Of a stretch of DNA of 64,000 nt, positions 51,885 to 61,198 are shown one piece after another. The translations under genes and the position numbers were made by a program. The notes under the pieces were generated by a model that saw nothing but the letters and a program-made list of their open reading frames with translations, was not told the origin of the DNA and did no database searches. Location of the stretch: positions 1,798,001-1,862,000 of the forward strand of contig NC_012108.1 in NCBI RefSeq assembly GCF_000020365.1. Reading direction: 5' to 3'. Origin of the DNA: Desulforapulum autotrophicum HRM2. GTDB taxonomy: Bacteria > Desulfobacterota > Desulfobacteria > Desulfobacterales > Desulfobacteraceae. Numbering within the stretch: position 1 is the first letter of the stretch; each line of letters starts with the position of its first letter.

Positions 51885-54113
51885 ATGGATATTAATATTT
51901 TGTCTCAATATCGAGATGCCATAGCCCATGCTGACAGTGAAGAGGCCCTTGTTCAAAGAACTATTGAAATGATAACCGGCACAACTGCCTATGATGTTCA
52001 TATCGAACTTGTACAGGAGACTGAATCGGTCAAGGATCTCGTCACCAGAATTTTAAAAAAAGGGTGTGAAAAGTCTGTAACCGAGGCGCTTTCAGCCAAA
52101 CAGCCGGTCACGATAATGGCGGCCAAGGATTTTTCCGATGCATTCCTGGCAACCATCATCCCTTGCCCCGCTTCGGCCCTGCTTATCCCCCTTTTTACCC
52201 TCCAAACGGTGACCCCGCCAGCATTCCTGGGAAGTTTCTTTGTTTTTTCTGGAGACAATTATCTGTTTAAGCCTGAAACAAGGGCAGTATTACAGGAATT
52301 AACTGTTCAGTTCACCCATGCCGTTACCACGGTCCGCAGGGCATTATCTGTCAGGGCCGAAAATCAAGCACTCCGTGTTGAACGGGATATGTACCACAGT
52401 GTTTTTGAAAATACGGGAACCGGTACCATCATTATTGACAAGGATATGCTCATCCTCTTTGCCAATGCGAAATTTGCCCAGTTAACAGGCTATGGTAAAG
52501 AAGAGATGGAAAACAATATGCACTGGTCGCAATTTGTTATTCCTGAAGATAATAAAAAAATGCAGTACTACCACTATGGGCGGCGCAAGGGAACCCCCCA
52601 GGTTCCAGATGAGTACGAGTGCAGAATTTTTGACAAGACCGGTGAAGTTAAACATATGCACATGAAGGTGGGAATGCTGGCCGGAACCAATATCAGCATT
52701 GCTTCGTTCATGGATATCACCTTGAGAAAGGTTGCTGAAGAGCGTCTGAGCAAAAGTGAACACCTGCTCAAAAGCATTGTCAGCTCCTTTGAGGGGTTTA
52801 TTTTTACCCTGAAACAAAATCACCGCATCGAGTTCATGAACAATCCGTTGATCAGCAGAAGCGGGTATAATGCAGTCAACGAAAAATGCCATAAAGTAAT
52901 CCACGGCCTGGATGCGCCTTGTCCCGGGTGTGAACTTAAAAAGGTCCTTGCAGGAACTGTTGCCAAACGTGAAGAAAAGAGTCCCAAGGACGACAGATGG
53001 TACTCTGTAACCCAGTCTCCCATTTACGACCGGGTCAGCAGTATTACCGGTGTACAGGTCATCATGGTTGACATTACCGAGAGAAAGCACAGGGAAGAGA
53101 AGGTCAGAGAACATGCCAATTATTACCAGAGTGAAAACAGGGTCTTGCGCTCTGCCATGAAAGAGAGATACCGGTTCGGAAATATCATCGGTAAAAGCAA
53201 CGCCATGCAAAAGGTCTATGAGTTGATTTTACGAGCCGCCTCAAGCAATGCCCATGTGATGCTTTACGGAGAATCAGGCACAGGCAAGGAGCTTGTTGCC
53301 ACAGCTATCCACAAATTAAGCACACGGTCCAAACAGATGTTTGTACCGGTTAACTGTGCTGCCATTAATGATAATCTCATTGAAAGTGAGTTTTTCGGAT
53401 ATAAAAAAGGGGCTTTTTCCGGAGCTGATCAGAACAAGGCCGGGTTTCTGGATCTTGCTGACAAGGGTACCCTTTTTCTGGATGAAATCGGTGACCTGGC
53501 CCTCAACCTCCAGGTTAAACTGCTCAGGAGCATTGAAGGAGGGGGGTTCACCCCGGTGGGAGGAAACCTGGTTAAAAAGCCGGATTTACGCATTGTTGCT
53601 GCCACCAACAAGGACCTTAAATTCCTCATACACCAAGGGTTGATGCGGGAAGATTTTTTTTACAGGGTGAATATCATTCCCATCAAGCTTCCCCCCCTGA
53701 GGAACCGCAAGGAAGATATTCCTCTGTTGATCAAACATTTCATCTCTAAATATGACAAAAACATTTCCATTCCTCCCATTGATAAGAAACTGCTCGACGC
53801 ATTCCTGAACCATGACTGGCCTGGAAATGTCCGGGAGTTGCAGCATTCTCTGGATCGCTATGTCACCTTAAAAGAGTGCGATTTTTTAGAAAGCCTTGCT
53901 CCCCCCCAAGACAACCATGAAATAAATGACTGTCTTATGGACATGGACAACGGAAAAAATGCCCTGCCGGATATCGTGGCTGGCATTGAAAAACAGATTA
54001 TCGCCAAGGCCCTTGAAAACAACAGATGGATGAAAGCCAAGACCGCATCGGAACTTGGCATCCACAGAAAGACCCTGTTTCTCAAGATGAAAAAATACGA
54101 CCTGGTCATCTAA
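51885..54113 (+). CDS. GAF/PAS sigma-54-dependent activator of the acyl-CoA operon
   Basis: A 742-residue regulator. ATG 51885 has a GGAGAA site; the frame is open to 51837 without one. The N-terminal 170 residues look GAF-like, then two PAS domains (about 175-300 and 305-420; the second has the Cys pattern CHKVIHGLDAPCPGC). The AAA+ domain (about 440-670) has GESGTGKE, the contact loop GAFSGA instead of GAFTGA, LFLDEIGD and WPGNVREL, and a Fis-type HTH ends the chain. Thr-to-Ser in the loop usually keeps sigma-54 contact. It lies just after the operon that starts at the sigma-54 promoter 47434. Confidence 0.9.
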   Translation: MDINILSQYRDAIAHADSEEALVQRTIEMITGTTAYDVHIELVQETESVKDLVTRILKKGCEKSVTEALSAKQPVTIMAAKDFSDAFLATIIPCPASALLIPLFTLQTVTPPAFLGSFFVFSGDNYLFKPETRAVLQELTVQFTHAVTTVRRALSVRAENQALRVERDMYHSVFENTGTGTIIIDKDMLILFANAKFAQLTGYGKEEMENNMHWSQFVIPEDNKKMQYYHYGRRKGTPQVPDEYECRIFDKTGEVKHMHMKVGMLAGTNISIASFMDITLRKVAEERLSKSEHLLKSIVSSFEGFIFTLKQNHRIEFMNNPLISRSGYNAVNEKCHKVIHGLDAPCPGCELKKVLAGTVAKREEKSPKDDRWYSVTQSPIYDRVSSITGVQVIMVDITERKHREEKVREHANYYQSENRVLRSAMKERYRFGNIIGKSNAMQKVYELILRAASSNAHVMLYGESGTGKELVATAIHKLSTRSKQMFVPVNCAAINDNLIESEFFGYKKGAFSGADQNKAGFLDLADKGTLFLDEIGDLALNLQVKLLRSIEGGGFTPVGGNLVKKPDLRIVAATNKDLKFLIHQGLMREDFFYRVNIIPIKLPPLRNRKEDIPLLIKHFISKYDKNISIPPIDKKLLDAFLNHDWPGNVRELQHSLDRYVTLKECDFLESLAPPQDNHEINDCLMDMDNGKNALPDIVAGIEKQIIAKALENNRWMKAKTASELGIHRKTLFLKMKKYDLVI

Positions 54114-54370
54114 CCCTGGCGGATTTAGCCTGGCGATGTCGTCCTCTATTAAATATTAAAAAACAATCAAAAGATAAATTCATCTAATATAGCCCCTGGT
54201 TTTGCAGGCAATAGGCCAATGGGAATGGATAGCTGTATCACGTTACTGCGTGAATTTTGAGATTTTTTGTGTCTACCTGTGTTGAAGCGAGTACAAGACT
54301 GATTTTTTTTAATTTACCCTCCTGAAAAAACAGGGGATAGGATTGCAAAATTATTTTTTTATCATGTTGA

Positions 54371-54399
54371 TTGACAAGCTTTCTTTAGATCTATATATT
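54371..54399 (+). promoter_or_regulatory. Strong sigma-70-type promoter
   Basis: TTGACA at 54371-54376 and TATATT at 54394-54399 with an ideal 17-nt spacer. It drives the small ORF at 54430 or an unannotated short transcript; the next certain gene is 430 nt away. The gap 54114-54831 holds nothing else firm besides the two small ORFs listed. Confidence 0.65.
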
Positions 54400-54429
54400 C
54401 CATTTCGACGATTTGTTGAATGCGTTTAT

Positions 54430-54525
54430 ATGCAGTCAGTAACTCAGATTAAAGTTGGGAAACATGGGACAGGTATTGTCGGTCTTAATGAAGTACTTAA
54501 AGGCTTGCATCAAATAAGCCTATAG
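54430..54525 (+). CDS. Small ORF (31 aa) behind a strong promoter, unknown
   Basis: ATG 54430 opens QSVTQIKVGKHGTGIVGLNEVLKGL..., a coding-like peptide that resembles the opening of a longer protein I cannot name. No ribosome site is visible. A longer frame starts at 54343, upstream of the promoter. It may be the 5' remnant of a gene. Confidence 0.3.
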   Translation: MQSVTQIKVGKHGTGIVGLNEVLKGLHQISL

Positions 54526-54710
54526 ATGCCTGGGAAAGAGATTGCTTCTTAAATGATTAAGGGGCTTTCAAAGAAATTGTCTGCAAAGGATAAATGGGAA
54601 AACAAACAATTGTATCGTTAAATGATCACATATAAAACCAAGGGGCATCATTGCATTCTATCTGTACAGGGGTTGGATGTGGATGTTTTTTCACCTCGAC
54701 CTCAGATACC

Positions 54711-54818
54711 ATGAATATCCTGACCTGGTTGAGGAACATTTTTATTCTGTCCCTGTCCGCCGGCCTTGCCTGGCTGGCCCACAGGGACTTTTATCAACGT
54801 ACAAACACGACGAACTAA
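54711..54818 (+). CDS. Small membrane peptide (35 aa) before the rhodanese
   Basis: ATG 54711 encodes NILTWLRNIFILSLSAGLAWLAHRDF..., one hydrophobic helix with a basic tail, ending 13 nt before the rhodanese start. No good ribosome site is seen upstream, so it is uncertain. Confidence 0.35.
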   Translation: MNILTWLRNIFILSLSAGLAWLAHRDFYQRTNTTN

Positions 54819-54831
54819 GGAGTTAACTGTT

Positions 54832-55206
54832 ATGAGCTATCTGAATCAGGCTTTTAGGGAAATGGATCTTCACTTTTTCGGTTCCGGCGAGCACGGCATG
54901 AGCATCGAAGGAATGCGCAAAGTGCTCGGCAACGATCATTTCTTGTTTCTGGATGTCCGGACAGATGAGGAAGTGAAATACCTTTCTTTTCCCTTTGTCC
55001 TGCATATTCCTTTAAATCATTTACCGGACCGGCTGGACGAGGTGCCCAGGGACAAATTCATCGTCACCTTCTGCTCTTCAATATTCAGGGGGGCAATGGC
55101 CTACACCTATCTTCTGGCCAACGGGTATGAGGAGGTTAAGGGACTGACGGCCTCTTCCGAGGATATGGCCCTGGCATTCAAGCCCGGCCCTCTGGTCAAA
55201 ATGTGA
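54832..55206 (+). CDS. Single-domain rhodanese
   Basis: A 124-residue rhodanese-fold protein. ATG 54832 has an AAGGAG site; an open frame to 54766 has none. It has the LDVRTDEEV motif near 40-48 and the active-site loop FCSSIFRG with catalytic Cys81. Rhodaneses move sulfane sulfur to acceptors such as sulfite or cyanide. It precedes a TauE/SafE exporter, a common sulfur pairing, but a strong terminator lies between them. Confidence 0.88.
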   Translation: MSYLNQAFREMDLHFFGSGEHGMSIEGMRKVLGNDHFLFLDVRTDEEVKYLSFPFVLHIPLNHLPDRLDEVPRDKFIVTFCSSIFRGAMAYTYLLANGYEEVKGLTASSEDMALAFKPGPLVKM

Positions 55207-55216
55207 TCTGATCTCC

Positions 55217-55252
55217 ATACCGGTAGGTACAGCTGCCTGCCGGTATTTTTTT
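55217..55252 (+). terminator. Rho-independent terminator after the rhodanese gene
   Basis: ATACCGGTAGG (55217-55227) pairs with CCTGCCGGTAT (55236-55246, one G-T pair) and is followed by seven T's. It separates the rhodanese transcript from the exporter gene. Confidence 0.85.
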
Positions 55253-55278
55253 CCCATGGTAATAAAGGACAGGTTAAA

Positions 55279-56028
55279 ATGGAATCCCATATTCTCATCA
55301 TTGCTTTTCTTTCATTCTGTTTAAGTTTTTTTTTCGCATTGGGCGGCGTGGGGTCGGCCGTTATTCTCATTCCTGCCTTAACTTGGATCGGTGTTCCCTT
55401 TAACCTGGCCCGGCCCACCGGGCTTTTTGTTAACTGCTTGAGCATGCTCGGGGCCACCTGGTCCAATTTCAGGGAAAAGAAACTGGATGTAAAACTGGGG
55501 CTTCCCATAATTGTTTCGTCCATGGTAATGGCACCGGTGGGCGCCTGGGCCGGTCATTTTTTACCCACCCAGACCCTTCTTTTTGTTTTTATCGGTTTTT
55601 TACTCTTTTCCGGTTCCATGATGATTTTTTTCAAGAGCTCAAAATATGCAGACCAGTACCGGGAAGACCGGCCCGTTGCAGGTCCCTCAGGTGTCGGCGT
55701 GTTGGCCGGATTTGTCTCAGGACTTCTTGGTGTGGGTGGGGGCGGCATCATTTCCCCCCTGATGGTGGTCCAGGGATTTAATCCCAAAAAAGTGGCCATG
55801 GTCACGGCCTTTTCAGTGCCTTTTTCATCGTTTTCAGCATTTATCACCTATGCTGCCATGGGATCGGTGTCCGTTAAAATTCTTGTTTTTGCCGGGCTGG
55901 CCGCCTGGACCGGGGGATATCTTGGCACCCGGGTTATGCAGAAAAAGATGAATCCCCAGAGTGTTAAACGGGTGCTGGGCAGTGTTTTAATACTGATTGG
56001 GTTCAAGTTTTTATGGTCCATGGCCTAG
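55279..56028 (+). CDS. TauE/SafE-family sulfite/organosulfonate exporter (TSUP)
   Basis: A 249-residue membrane protein with about eight helices in two halves, each with the family's glycine-rich motif: LGGVGSAVILIPAL near 24-37 and LLGVGGGGIISPLMVV near 152-167. The family exports sulfite, sulfoacetate, taurine-derived or related anions. It lies 27 nt after the terminator of the rhodanese gene. In a sulfur-metabolising anaerobe a sulfur oxyanion is a plausible substrate, without direct proof. Confidence 0.88.
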   Translation: MESHILIIAFLSFCLSFFFALGGVGSAVILIPALTWIGVPFNLARPTGLFVNCLSMLGATWSNFREKKLDVKLGLPIIVSSMVMAPVGAWAGHFLPTQTLLFVFIGFLLFSGSMMIFFKSSKYADQYREDRPVAGPSGVGVLAGFVSGLLGVGGGGIISPLMVVQGFNPKKVAMVTAFSVPFSSFSAFITYAAMGSVSVKILVFAGLAAWTGGYLGTRVMQKKMNPQSVKRVLGSVLILIGFKFLWSMA

Positions 56029-56336
56029 GGGTCGCAATTTTTATAACTTGAGCGAAATGGCTTGTCTTCTATCCCATCTACCGAGCGCCATCAAAGGCTC
56101 AATAGGTCTGATCGGGATGTGGGTCTTCCCATATTGTCACAGTTTGTGATTCAGAAAACGATGCAAAGGGATCTGTGTTTCCCGGCGGATTTTTTTCCAG
56201 GCATAACAAAAACATCCCATCTGATTTTCAATCAGGATTGCTTTTTGTTGTTTTATGTCTATATATTTTAGATATATTGTAACGGTCATGGCAAGTGCGA
56301 TAACTAAAACATCGGCAAGGTTGGGGTGGGTTCACT

Positions 56337-56651
56337 ATGGATTCAATTGAAGAAAAATTTCCAAGGACCGTGGCGGCTGCCATTGAGATACTGATCGATA
56401 AATTAACTGCAACGCCCAGGGAAAAGGTGAAATTTGCAAATATGTCGAAAAGTGCGCTGGTGGCGTATAATAAAACCATTGAAAATTATATCGTCACTGA
56501 GTTTCGTCTGCCCGGCAATGAGCCCCTTATGAAGTCCTGTGCCCTGTTGGCAAATTTGTCCCGGATTGATATCCATCAAGCATCCTATATCCTTCTCCAT
56601 GCCATGCAGATCAAACTTTTGGAAACGGCTTTTTTGAAACTTATGAGGTAA
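56337..56651 (+). CDS. DUF6794-like small protein
   Basis: A 104-residue helical protein, with FPRTVAAAIEILIDKL near the N-terminus and EFRLPGNEPLMKSC in the second half, which fits my memory of the DUF6794 pattern (FP-T-AV--LI--L, then RNEFGLW--N--LL-SC). Function unknown. ATG 56337 has GGTGGG upstream. The 308-nt gap before it (56029-56336) is AT-rich near its end but shows no clear regulatory element. Confidence 0.65.
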   Translation: MDSIEEKFPRTVAAAIEILIDKLTATPREKVKFANMSKSALVAYNKTIENYIVTEFRLPGNEPLMKSCALLANLSRIDIHQASYILLHAMQIKLLETAFLKLMR

Positions 56652-56697
56652 AGATCCAACAATGACAGTAACATCCTTAACCCATTGTGGATTTGTT

Positions 56698-58599
56698 TCA
56701 GATCAAAATTCTTGTTTTCTGGGCAAGGTATAAAACTGTGAGAAGCACGACGCCTAGGACGTGGAGGTAGATCATGGGCCAGAGCAGAAGAAATGCAGCC
56801 ACAAGATAAAGAGATCTCAGCCCCCAGTTCAGCCGGATTTTATGGAATCCTTCAAAAAAGGCGGTAAAACAGAAAAGACCGGATAGGCCTGCCAGGGTGG
56901 TTTCAGCTACCTGCCACAGGGGGCCTTCAAAGAGAATGGGCGTATAGATAAACAGCATGGGAATGATATAGAGTCCCTTGGCAAGTTTCCAGGATTCAAA
57001 TCCCGTTGCCAAAGGAGAACTGCCTGCAATGCCCGCAGCTGAATAGGCCGCAAGGCAGACCGGCGGCGTTACATTGGCATCCTGGGAATACCAGAAGATG
57101 AGCATGTGGGCACTGAGGAGGGAGGCACCCAGCATTTCCATGGATGGGGCTGCCAGCACGGCCAGTACGATGTAGGAGGCTGTCACGGGAAGGCCCATGC
57201 CAAGAACCAGGGATGCAAGGGCAATCAGAACAATGGTGACCAGCAGGCTGCCTCCGGAAATGGCGGAGATCATGATGGAAAACTTAATGCCCGCCCCCAC
57301 CATTAGAACCACGCCAATGACAATGCCCGAACAGAGCAGAATTACCCCGGTGGTAACCATGCCCCTGGCGCCTTGTGCAAAGGCGTCCAGGATATCTTTG
57401 ACGCCCATGCGGGTTTTTCTGTTCAGCCAGCTTGCCGCCACAATGGATGCAATCCCTGCACAGGCGGAATAGGTGGGGGTAAAACCACTCATCAACAGAC
57501 CGATCAATACGGCAATGGGAATAAAAAAGTTCCACCCCTGTTTGAGAACGTCCATAATTTTTGGAATATCTGCGTCTTCCATGGGTTTGAGGCCCATTTT
57601 TTTTGCCCGCAGGTGTACAAAAAAACCAACACTTAAAAAATACATGAACGAAGGAATAATGGCTACCCCCACGATGGTAAGGTAGGGAATCTGGGTCCAC
57701 TGGCTCATGATAAAGGCGCCGGCGCCCATGATGGGGGGCATGAGCTGTCCTCCCGTGGAAGCGGCTGCCTCAACCGCACCGGAAAATTGTGCACTAAACC
57801 CCACCCGTTTCATCAGGGGAATGGTGATGGAGCCTGTACCCACGGTATTGGCCACGGCACTTCCGGATATGGAACCCATGAGCCCGCTTGCAAAAACGGC
57901 CATTTTGGCCGGGCCTCCGATCATTTTCCCCATCATGGCAATGGAGAGTTGGATGATAAAATCCCCGGCACCGGATTTCAACAAAAAGGAGGCAAAGAGC
58001 ACAAAGAGAAAAACAAAGGTCGAAGAGATGGTGGCAATGGTGCCAAAGATACCGTCCGGTGCAAAATACATTCGGTAGAGCATCCGTTGAATATTAACCC
58101 CTGGAAAATTCCATATGCCTCCCATGTATTTGCCGAACCACAGGGCATACCCCAGAAAAAAGAGGGCAATGCCGGGAATAATGTATCCTGCCGTGCGCCG
58201 GGTGATTTCCAGCATGAGAATGATGGCAATTCCCGCGAATATCAGGTCCGGGACGATGGGGACCTCGTTGCGGGCATGGAGGGCATTTTCAAACAGCAAT
58301 AGATAGGCTGCCGTGGCAATGGAGAGAAGGGCAAGGCCCAGATCCAGCCATTTGAGTCCCAGGGCTGTTTTGACGCTGAAGGGGTAGATGATATACCCCA
58401 TGAACAGGATGAATCCAAAATGGACGGCATTGCGTTGAATCTCGGGCATGATACCCACGGTGTTGACCCAGATATGAAAAAGGGACATGGCAACCCCTGT
58501 CCAGTACAGGGTTTTGGTTAAACCCGGCGAAAGCTTTCTCTGGCTCACCACCACTTCGCCACTGCTGTCTTCAATAACGCCTTGGGATTTGTTGGACAT
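56698..58599 (-). CDS. TRAP transporter fused permease (TAXI type, 4TM/12TM)
   Basis: A 633-residue membrane protein from ATG 58599 (AGGAG site); the longer frame to 58632 lacks one. It combines the small DctQ-like and large DctM-like subunits, typical of TAXI-family TRAP systems, with about 17 helices and the DctM signature region (AVEAAASTGGQLMPPIMGAGAF near 275-296). It works with the TAXI binding protein encoded 76 nt upstream. Such systems import organic anions using Na+ or H+ gradients; the substrate is unknown. Confidence 0.93.
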   Translation of the reverse strand: MSNKSQGVIEDSSGEVVVSQRKLSPGLTKTLYWTGVAMSLFHIWVNTVGIMPEIQRNAVHFGFILFMGYIIYPFSVKTALGLKWLDLGLALLSIATAAYLLLFENALHARNEVPIVPDLIFAGIAIILMLEITRRTAGYIIPGIALFFLGYALWFGKYMGGIWNFPGVNIQRMLYRMYFAPDGIFGTIATISSTFVFLFVLFASFLLKSGAGDFIIQLSIAMMGKMIGGPAKMAVFASGLMGSISGSAVANTVGTGSITIPLMKRVGFSAQFSGAVEAAASTGGQLMPPIMGAGAFIMSQWTQIPYLTIVGVAIIPSFMYFLSVGFFVHLRAKKMGLKPMEDADIPKIMDVLKQGWNFFIPIAVLIGLLMSGFTPTYSACAGIASIVAASWLNRKTRMGVKDILDAFAQGARGMVTTGVILLCSGIVIGVVLMVGAGIKFSIMISAISGGSLLVTIVLIALASLVLGMGLPVTASYIVLAVLAAPSMEMLGASLLSAHMLIFWYSQDANVTPPVCLAAYSAAGIAGSSPLATGFESWKLAKGLYIIPMLFIYTPILFEGPLWQVAETTLAGLSGLFCFTAFFEGFHKIRLNWGLRSLYLVAAFLLLWPMIYLHVLGVVLLTVLYLAQKTRILI

Positions 58600-58675
58600 G
58601 GAGACTCCTGGGGTGTGGCGCAGCAGGTCCAATTACAAACAGATCCTGCCATGCTGTATCTTTGGTGTTAAATAC

Positions 58676-59680
58676 TTACAACAGGGTTTCAGGAATTTTT
58701 ATGCCCATTTCCCTGTAGTATCTTGCCGCACCGGGATGCAGGGGGACAGGTAGGCCGCTGATGGCTTTTTCCAGTCGCATGACCTTGGTGGCCTTGTGGA
58801 TATTGCCAAGAAAGGTCAGGTTTTCATATATGGTTTTGGTGATCAGGTAGACGGTCTCTTCGGAAACATCGGGATGGACTGCCAGGAAATTGGGCTGGGA
58901 AATGGTGTTGATCTCTTTTTCCTGGCCGGGGTAGGTGCCGGCTTTGATGACAAATCGGTTCCAAATGGGAAATTTCGCCTGGATGGTCTGGAGTTGAGCG
59001 TCTGTGAAATCAAGGACAGTTATTTTTTTATCACCTAACTGGGCAAAAAGCTGGGTGATGGATGCGACCGGGGGGCCTGCAGGAATATTTCCTCCGATGA
59101 TTCTATTGTCCATCATGGCCTGGGCCGTGGGGGTATAACCCAGGTACTCCAGGGTCATCTCTTTTTCCGGATCAATGCCCATGGCATTGAGGATGGTGCG
59201 GCCGGAACCTTCGGTGCCGCTACCCCTTTTTCCAATGGAAAATTTTTTCCCCTGGATGGTTGCAAGATCGCTGATGGTTCCCGTTTTCGCATATTTTTTG
59301 AGCAGGGGAAAGTGTTCTACATTTTCCCATAGCATGGTAATTGAACAAAAATCCTTCATGGGTTTGCCGGCATAGGGGCCTTCTCCCCGGTAGGCATTAA
59401 GGCCGTACAGGGATTGGAGGATGGCCATGTGGGCCTCCTTGTTTTTCAACATCTGGATATTTTCTCCAGATCCGGCAGAGTTGATGGCAGTAGCCGTTAT
59501 CTGGTGATCTTTCGCAAGCTTGATGCTCACAAGGGTGCCGATGGCAACCCCTACTGGATAATAGGTACCTCCGGTGGTTGCCGTTGCCAGGATCAGGCTT
59601 TCGCCGGCGGCTGATTTTTTTACCTGGAATGATAATGCCAGGGTAATGGCGATCAGTGAAAATAGCGTTTTTTTTAACAT
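58676..59680 (-). CDS. TAXI-family TRAP solute-binding protein
   Basis: A 334-residue periplasmic protein with a signal peptide (KKTLFSLIAITLALSF) and the TAXI fold: ILATATTGGTYYPVGVAIGTLVS near 29-51, and IGKRGSGTEGSGRTILNAMGI near 150-170. An AAAGGAG site precedes the ATG. It delivers its ligand to the fused permease downstream. Divergent from the LarA-domain gene across a perfect palindrome, so both may handle one hydroxy acid or related compound. Confidence 0.93.
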   Translation of the reverse strand: MLKKTLFSLIAITLALSFQVKKSAAGESLILATATTGGTYYPVGVAIGTLVSIKLAKDHQITATAINSAGSGENIQMLKNKEAHMAILQSLYGLNAYRGEGPYAGKPMKDFCSITMLWENVEHFPLLKKYAKTGTISDLATIQGKKFSIGKRGSGTEGSGRTILNAMGIDPEKEMTLEYLGYTPTAQAMMDNRIIGGNIPAGPPVASITQLFAQLGDKKITVLDFTDAQLQTIQAKFPIWNRFVIKAGTYPGQEKEINTISQPNFLAVHPDVSEETVYLITKTIYENLTFLGNIHKATKVMRLEKAISGLPVPLHPGAARYYREMGIKIPETLL

Positions 59681-59829
59681 CCGTTTCTCCTTTAATTAAA
59701 GACAGTTAATATCTGGACCCGCAGAATGTTGTTTTCTGCTGGTGAATCTTTAATTGATCCGGCAAACAGGCTCAAGTTTTACTTTACACGATATGGGGTG
59801 CGGTGCTATTCAATCGTTAATATAAATTT

Positions 59830-59850
59830 GTCAGATGTCGGACATCTGAC
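59830..59850. promoter_or_regulatory. Perfect palindromic operator between divergent TRAP and LarA-like genes
   Basis: GTCAGATGTC, one G, GACATCTGAC: a 10-bp perfect inverted repeat in AT-rich DNA, of a type often bound by GntR-family regulators. No regulator gene for it is in the window. Confidence 0.7.
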
Positions 59851-59917
59851 TTTAAATTTTATAATCAGAAACTTTATTTTCTGTCAATACAAAGCGATTA
59901 ATTCTTCCAGGAGTTTA

Positions 59918-61198
59918 ATGCGGTATCCCCCCTACATTGAAAATAAATTTATTTTTCCCCATTTCTATCGTGTGAAAATAAATCATCCCGCCAGGGGCCT
60001 GGAGAAACCCGGGATGGTTCTTGAGGAACGTTTGAACCAGATACTGCCACAGTCTGGCATTCGCTCCGGTCAGAGGGTTGCAATCGGCGTGGGTAGCCGT
60101 GGTATCGCCAATGTCTCGGTGCTGATGAAAATTCTCTGCCGTTGTCTTCGAGAAATGGGCGCGAGGCCCTTTATCATTCCAGCCATGGGCAGCCACGGCA
60201 ACGCCACGGCGGACGGTCAGACCCGGGTGCTTGAACGACTGGGCATCACACAGTCGATCTGCGGGGCACCCATTGTTTCTTCCATGGCGGTTGACAGGGT
60301 GGGAGCGGTTATGGGCGAAGTGCCGGTTTATTTTTCCCGGGATGCCCTTGCAATGGACCATACCATCTGCATCAACCGGATAAAACCCCATACAAAGTTC
60401 AAGGGTGCTGTGGAAAGCGGGCTTTATAAAATGCTGTGCGTTGGAATGGGAAAGCATGAGGGTGCCCTGGTTTACCACAACATGGCCCTGAAATATGGAT
60501 TCTCGGCCCTTCTCAAAGCCATGGGAGATGAAATTATTGACAAGGGTAATTTTTGCTTCGGCATTGCTCTTGTGGAGGATTTCTTTGACAATACCATGGC
60601 AATCGAAACCCCCATGGCAGCAGAGCTGTTTGAAAAGGAGGAAAAGCTGCTGGCCATGGCCAGGCGTCATTTTCCCCGACTCCCGTTCAACGAACTGGAG
60701 GTTCTGGTTGTCCAGGAGATCGGCAAGGAAATCAGTGGCTCAGGCATGGACCCCAATGTCACGGGCAGAACCTATGATCTGATGGAAGATGATTTTTCAA
60801 AAAGTCTCAGGGCAGGCCGCATTGCCGTTCTTAACCTTTCCCGTAAAACAGCAGGGAATGCCATAGGCCTTGGTAATGCCGATATCATCACAGACAAGGT
60901 GTTTAACGGGCTGGACTATGAAGCCACTCTCATGAACGCCATGACCAGCATGTCCCTGCGAAAGGCGTTCATTCCCATTCGCCTGCCCAATGATGAAAAG
61001 GCCATTCAGGCGGCGTTTTCCACCCTGGGTCCCATGGATCCCTCGAGTGTCCGGGCTGTCATCATCCGGGACACCCGCCATGTCCAGGAGTTCTGGGCAA
61101 GCCAGGCCCTTTTGCCCCAGCTAAAAGCCATGGACAGTGCTGAAGTCCTTGAAAAGGCCCTTCTGGGATTTGATGAAAACGGGGAGCTTGTTTTATAA
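59918..61198 (+). CDS. LarA-domain (lactate racemase N-domain, PF09861/DUF2088) protein
   Basis: A 426-residue protein from ATG 59918 (AGGAG at five bases); the open frame to 59726 runs through the operator region and is not coding. Family features: VGSRGI near 58-63, PAMGSHGNA near 88-96 (His93 in the place of the first Ni-pincer His), RIKPHTKFKG near 147-156 and GKHEGA near 170-175. LarA uses a nickel-pincer nucleotide to racemise or epimerise 2-hydroxy acids; relatives act on other hydroxy acids. Beside a TRAP-TAXI importer, it may process an imported hydroxy acid. The pincer-making LarBCE genes are not in the window. Confidence 0.85.
   Translation: MRYPPYIENKFIFPHFYRVKINHPARGLEKPGMVLEERLNQILPQSGIRSGQRVAIGVGSRGIANVSVLMKILCRCLREMGARPFIIPAMGSHGNATADGQTRVLERLGITQSICGAPIVSSMAVDRVGAVMGEVPVYFSRDALAMDHTICINRIKPHTKFKGAVESGLYKMLCVGMGKHEGALVYHNMALKYGFSALLKAMGDEIIDKGNFCFGIALVEDFFDNTMAIETPMAAELFEKEEKLLAMARRHFPRLPFNELEVLVVQEIGKEISGSGMDPNVTGRTYDLMEDDFSKSLRAGRIAVLNLSRKTAGNAIGLGNADIITDKVFNGLDYEATLMNAMTSMSLRKAFIPIRLPNDEKAIQAAFSTLGPMDPSSVRAVIIRDTRHVQEFWASQALLPQLKAMDSAEVLEKALLGFDENGELVL

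Noticed and set aside
54238-54270. Intrinsic terminator after the second sigma-54 activator
   Set aside because: Only a 5-bp stem (TCACG/CGTGA) and a late T run; too weak to call.
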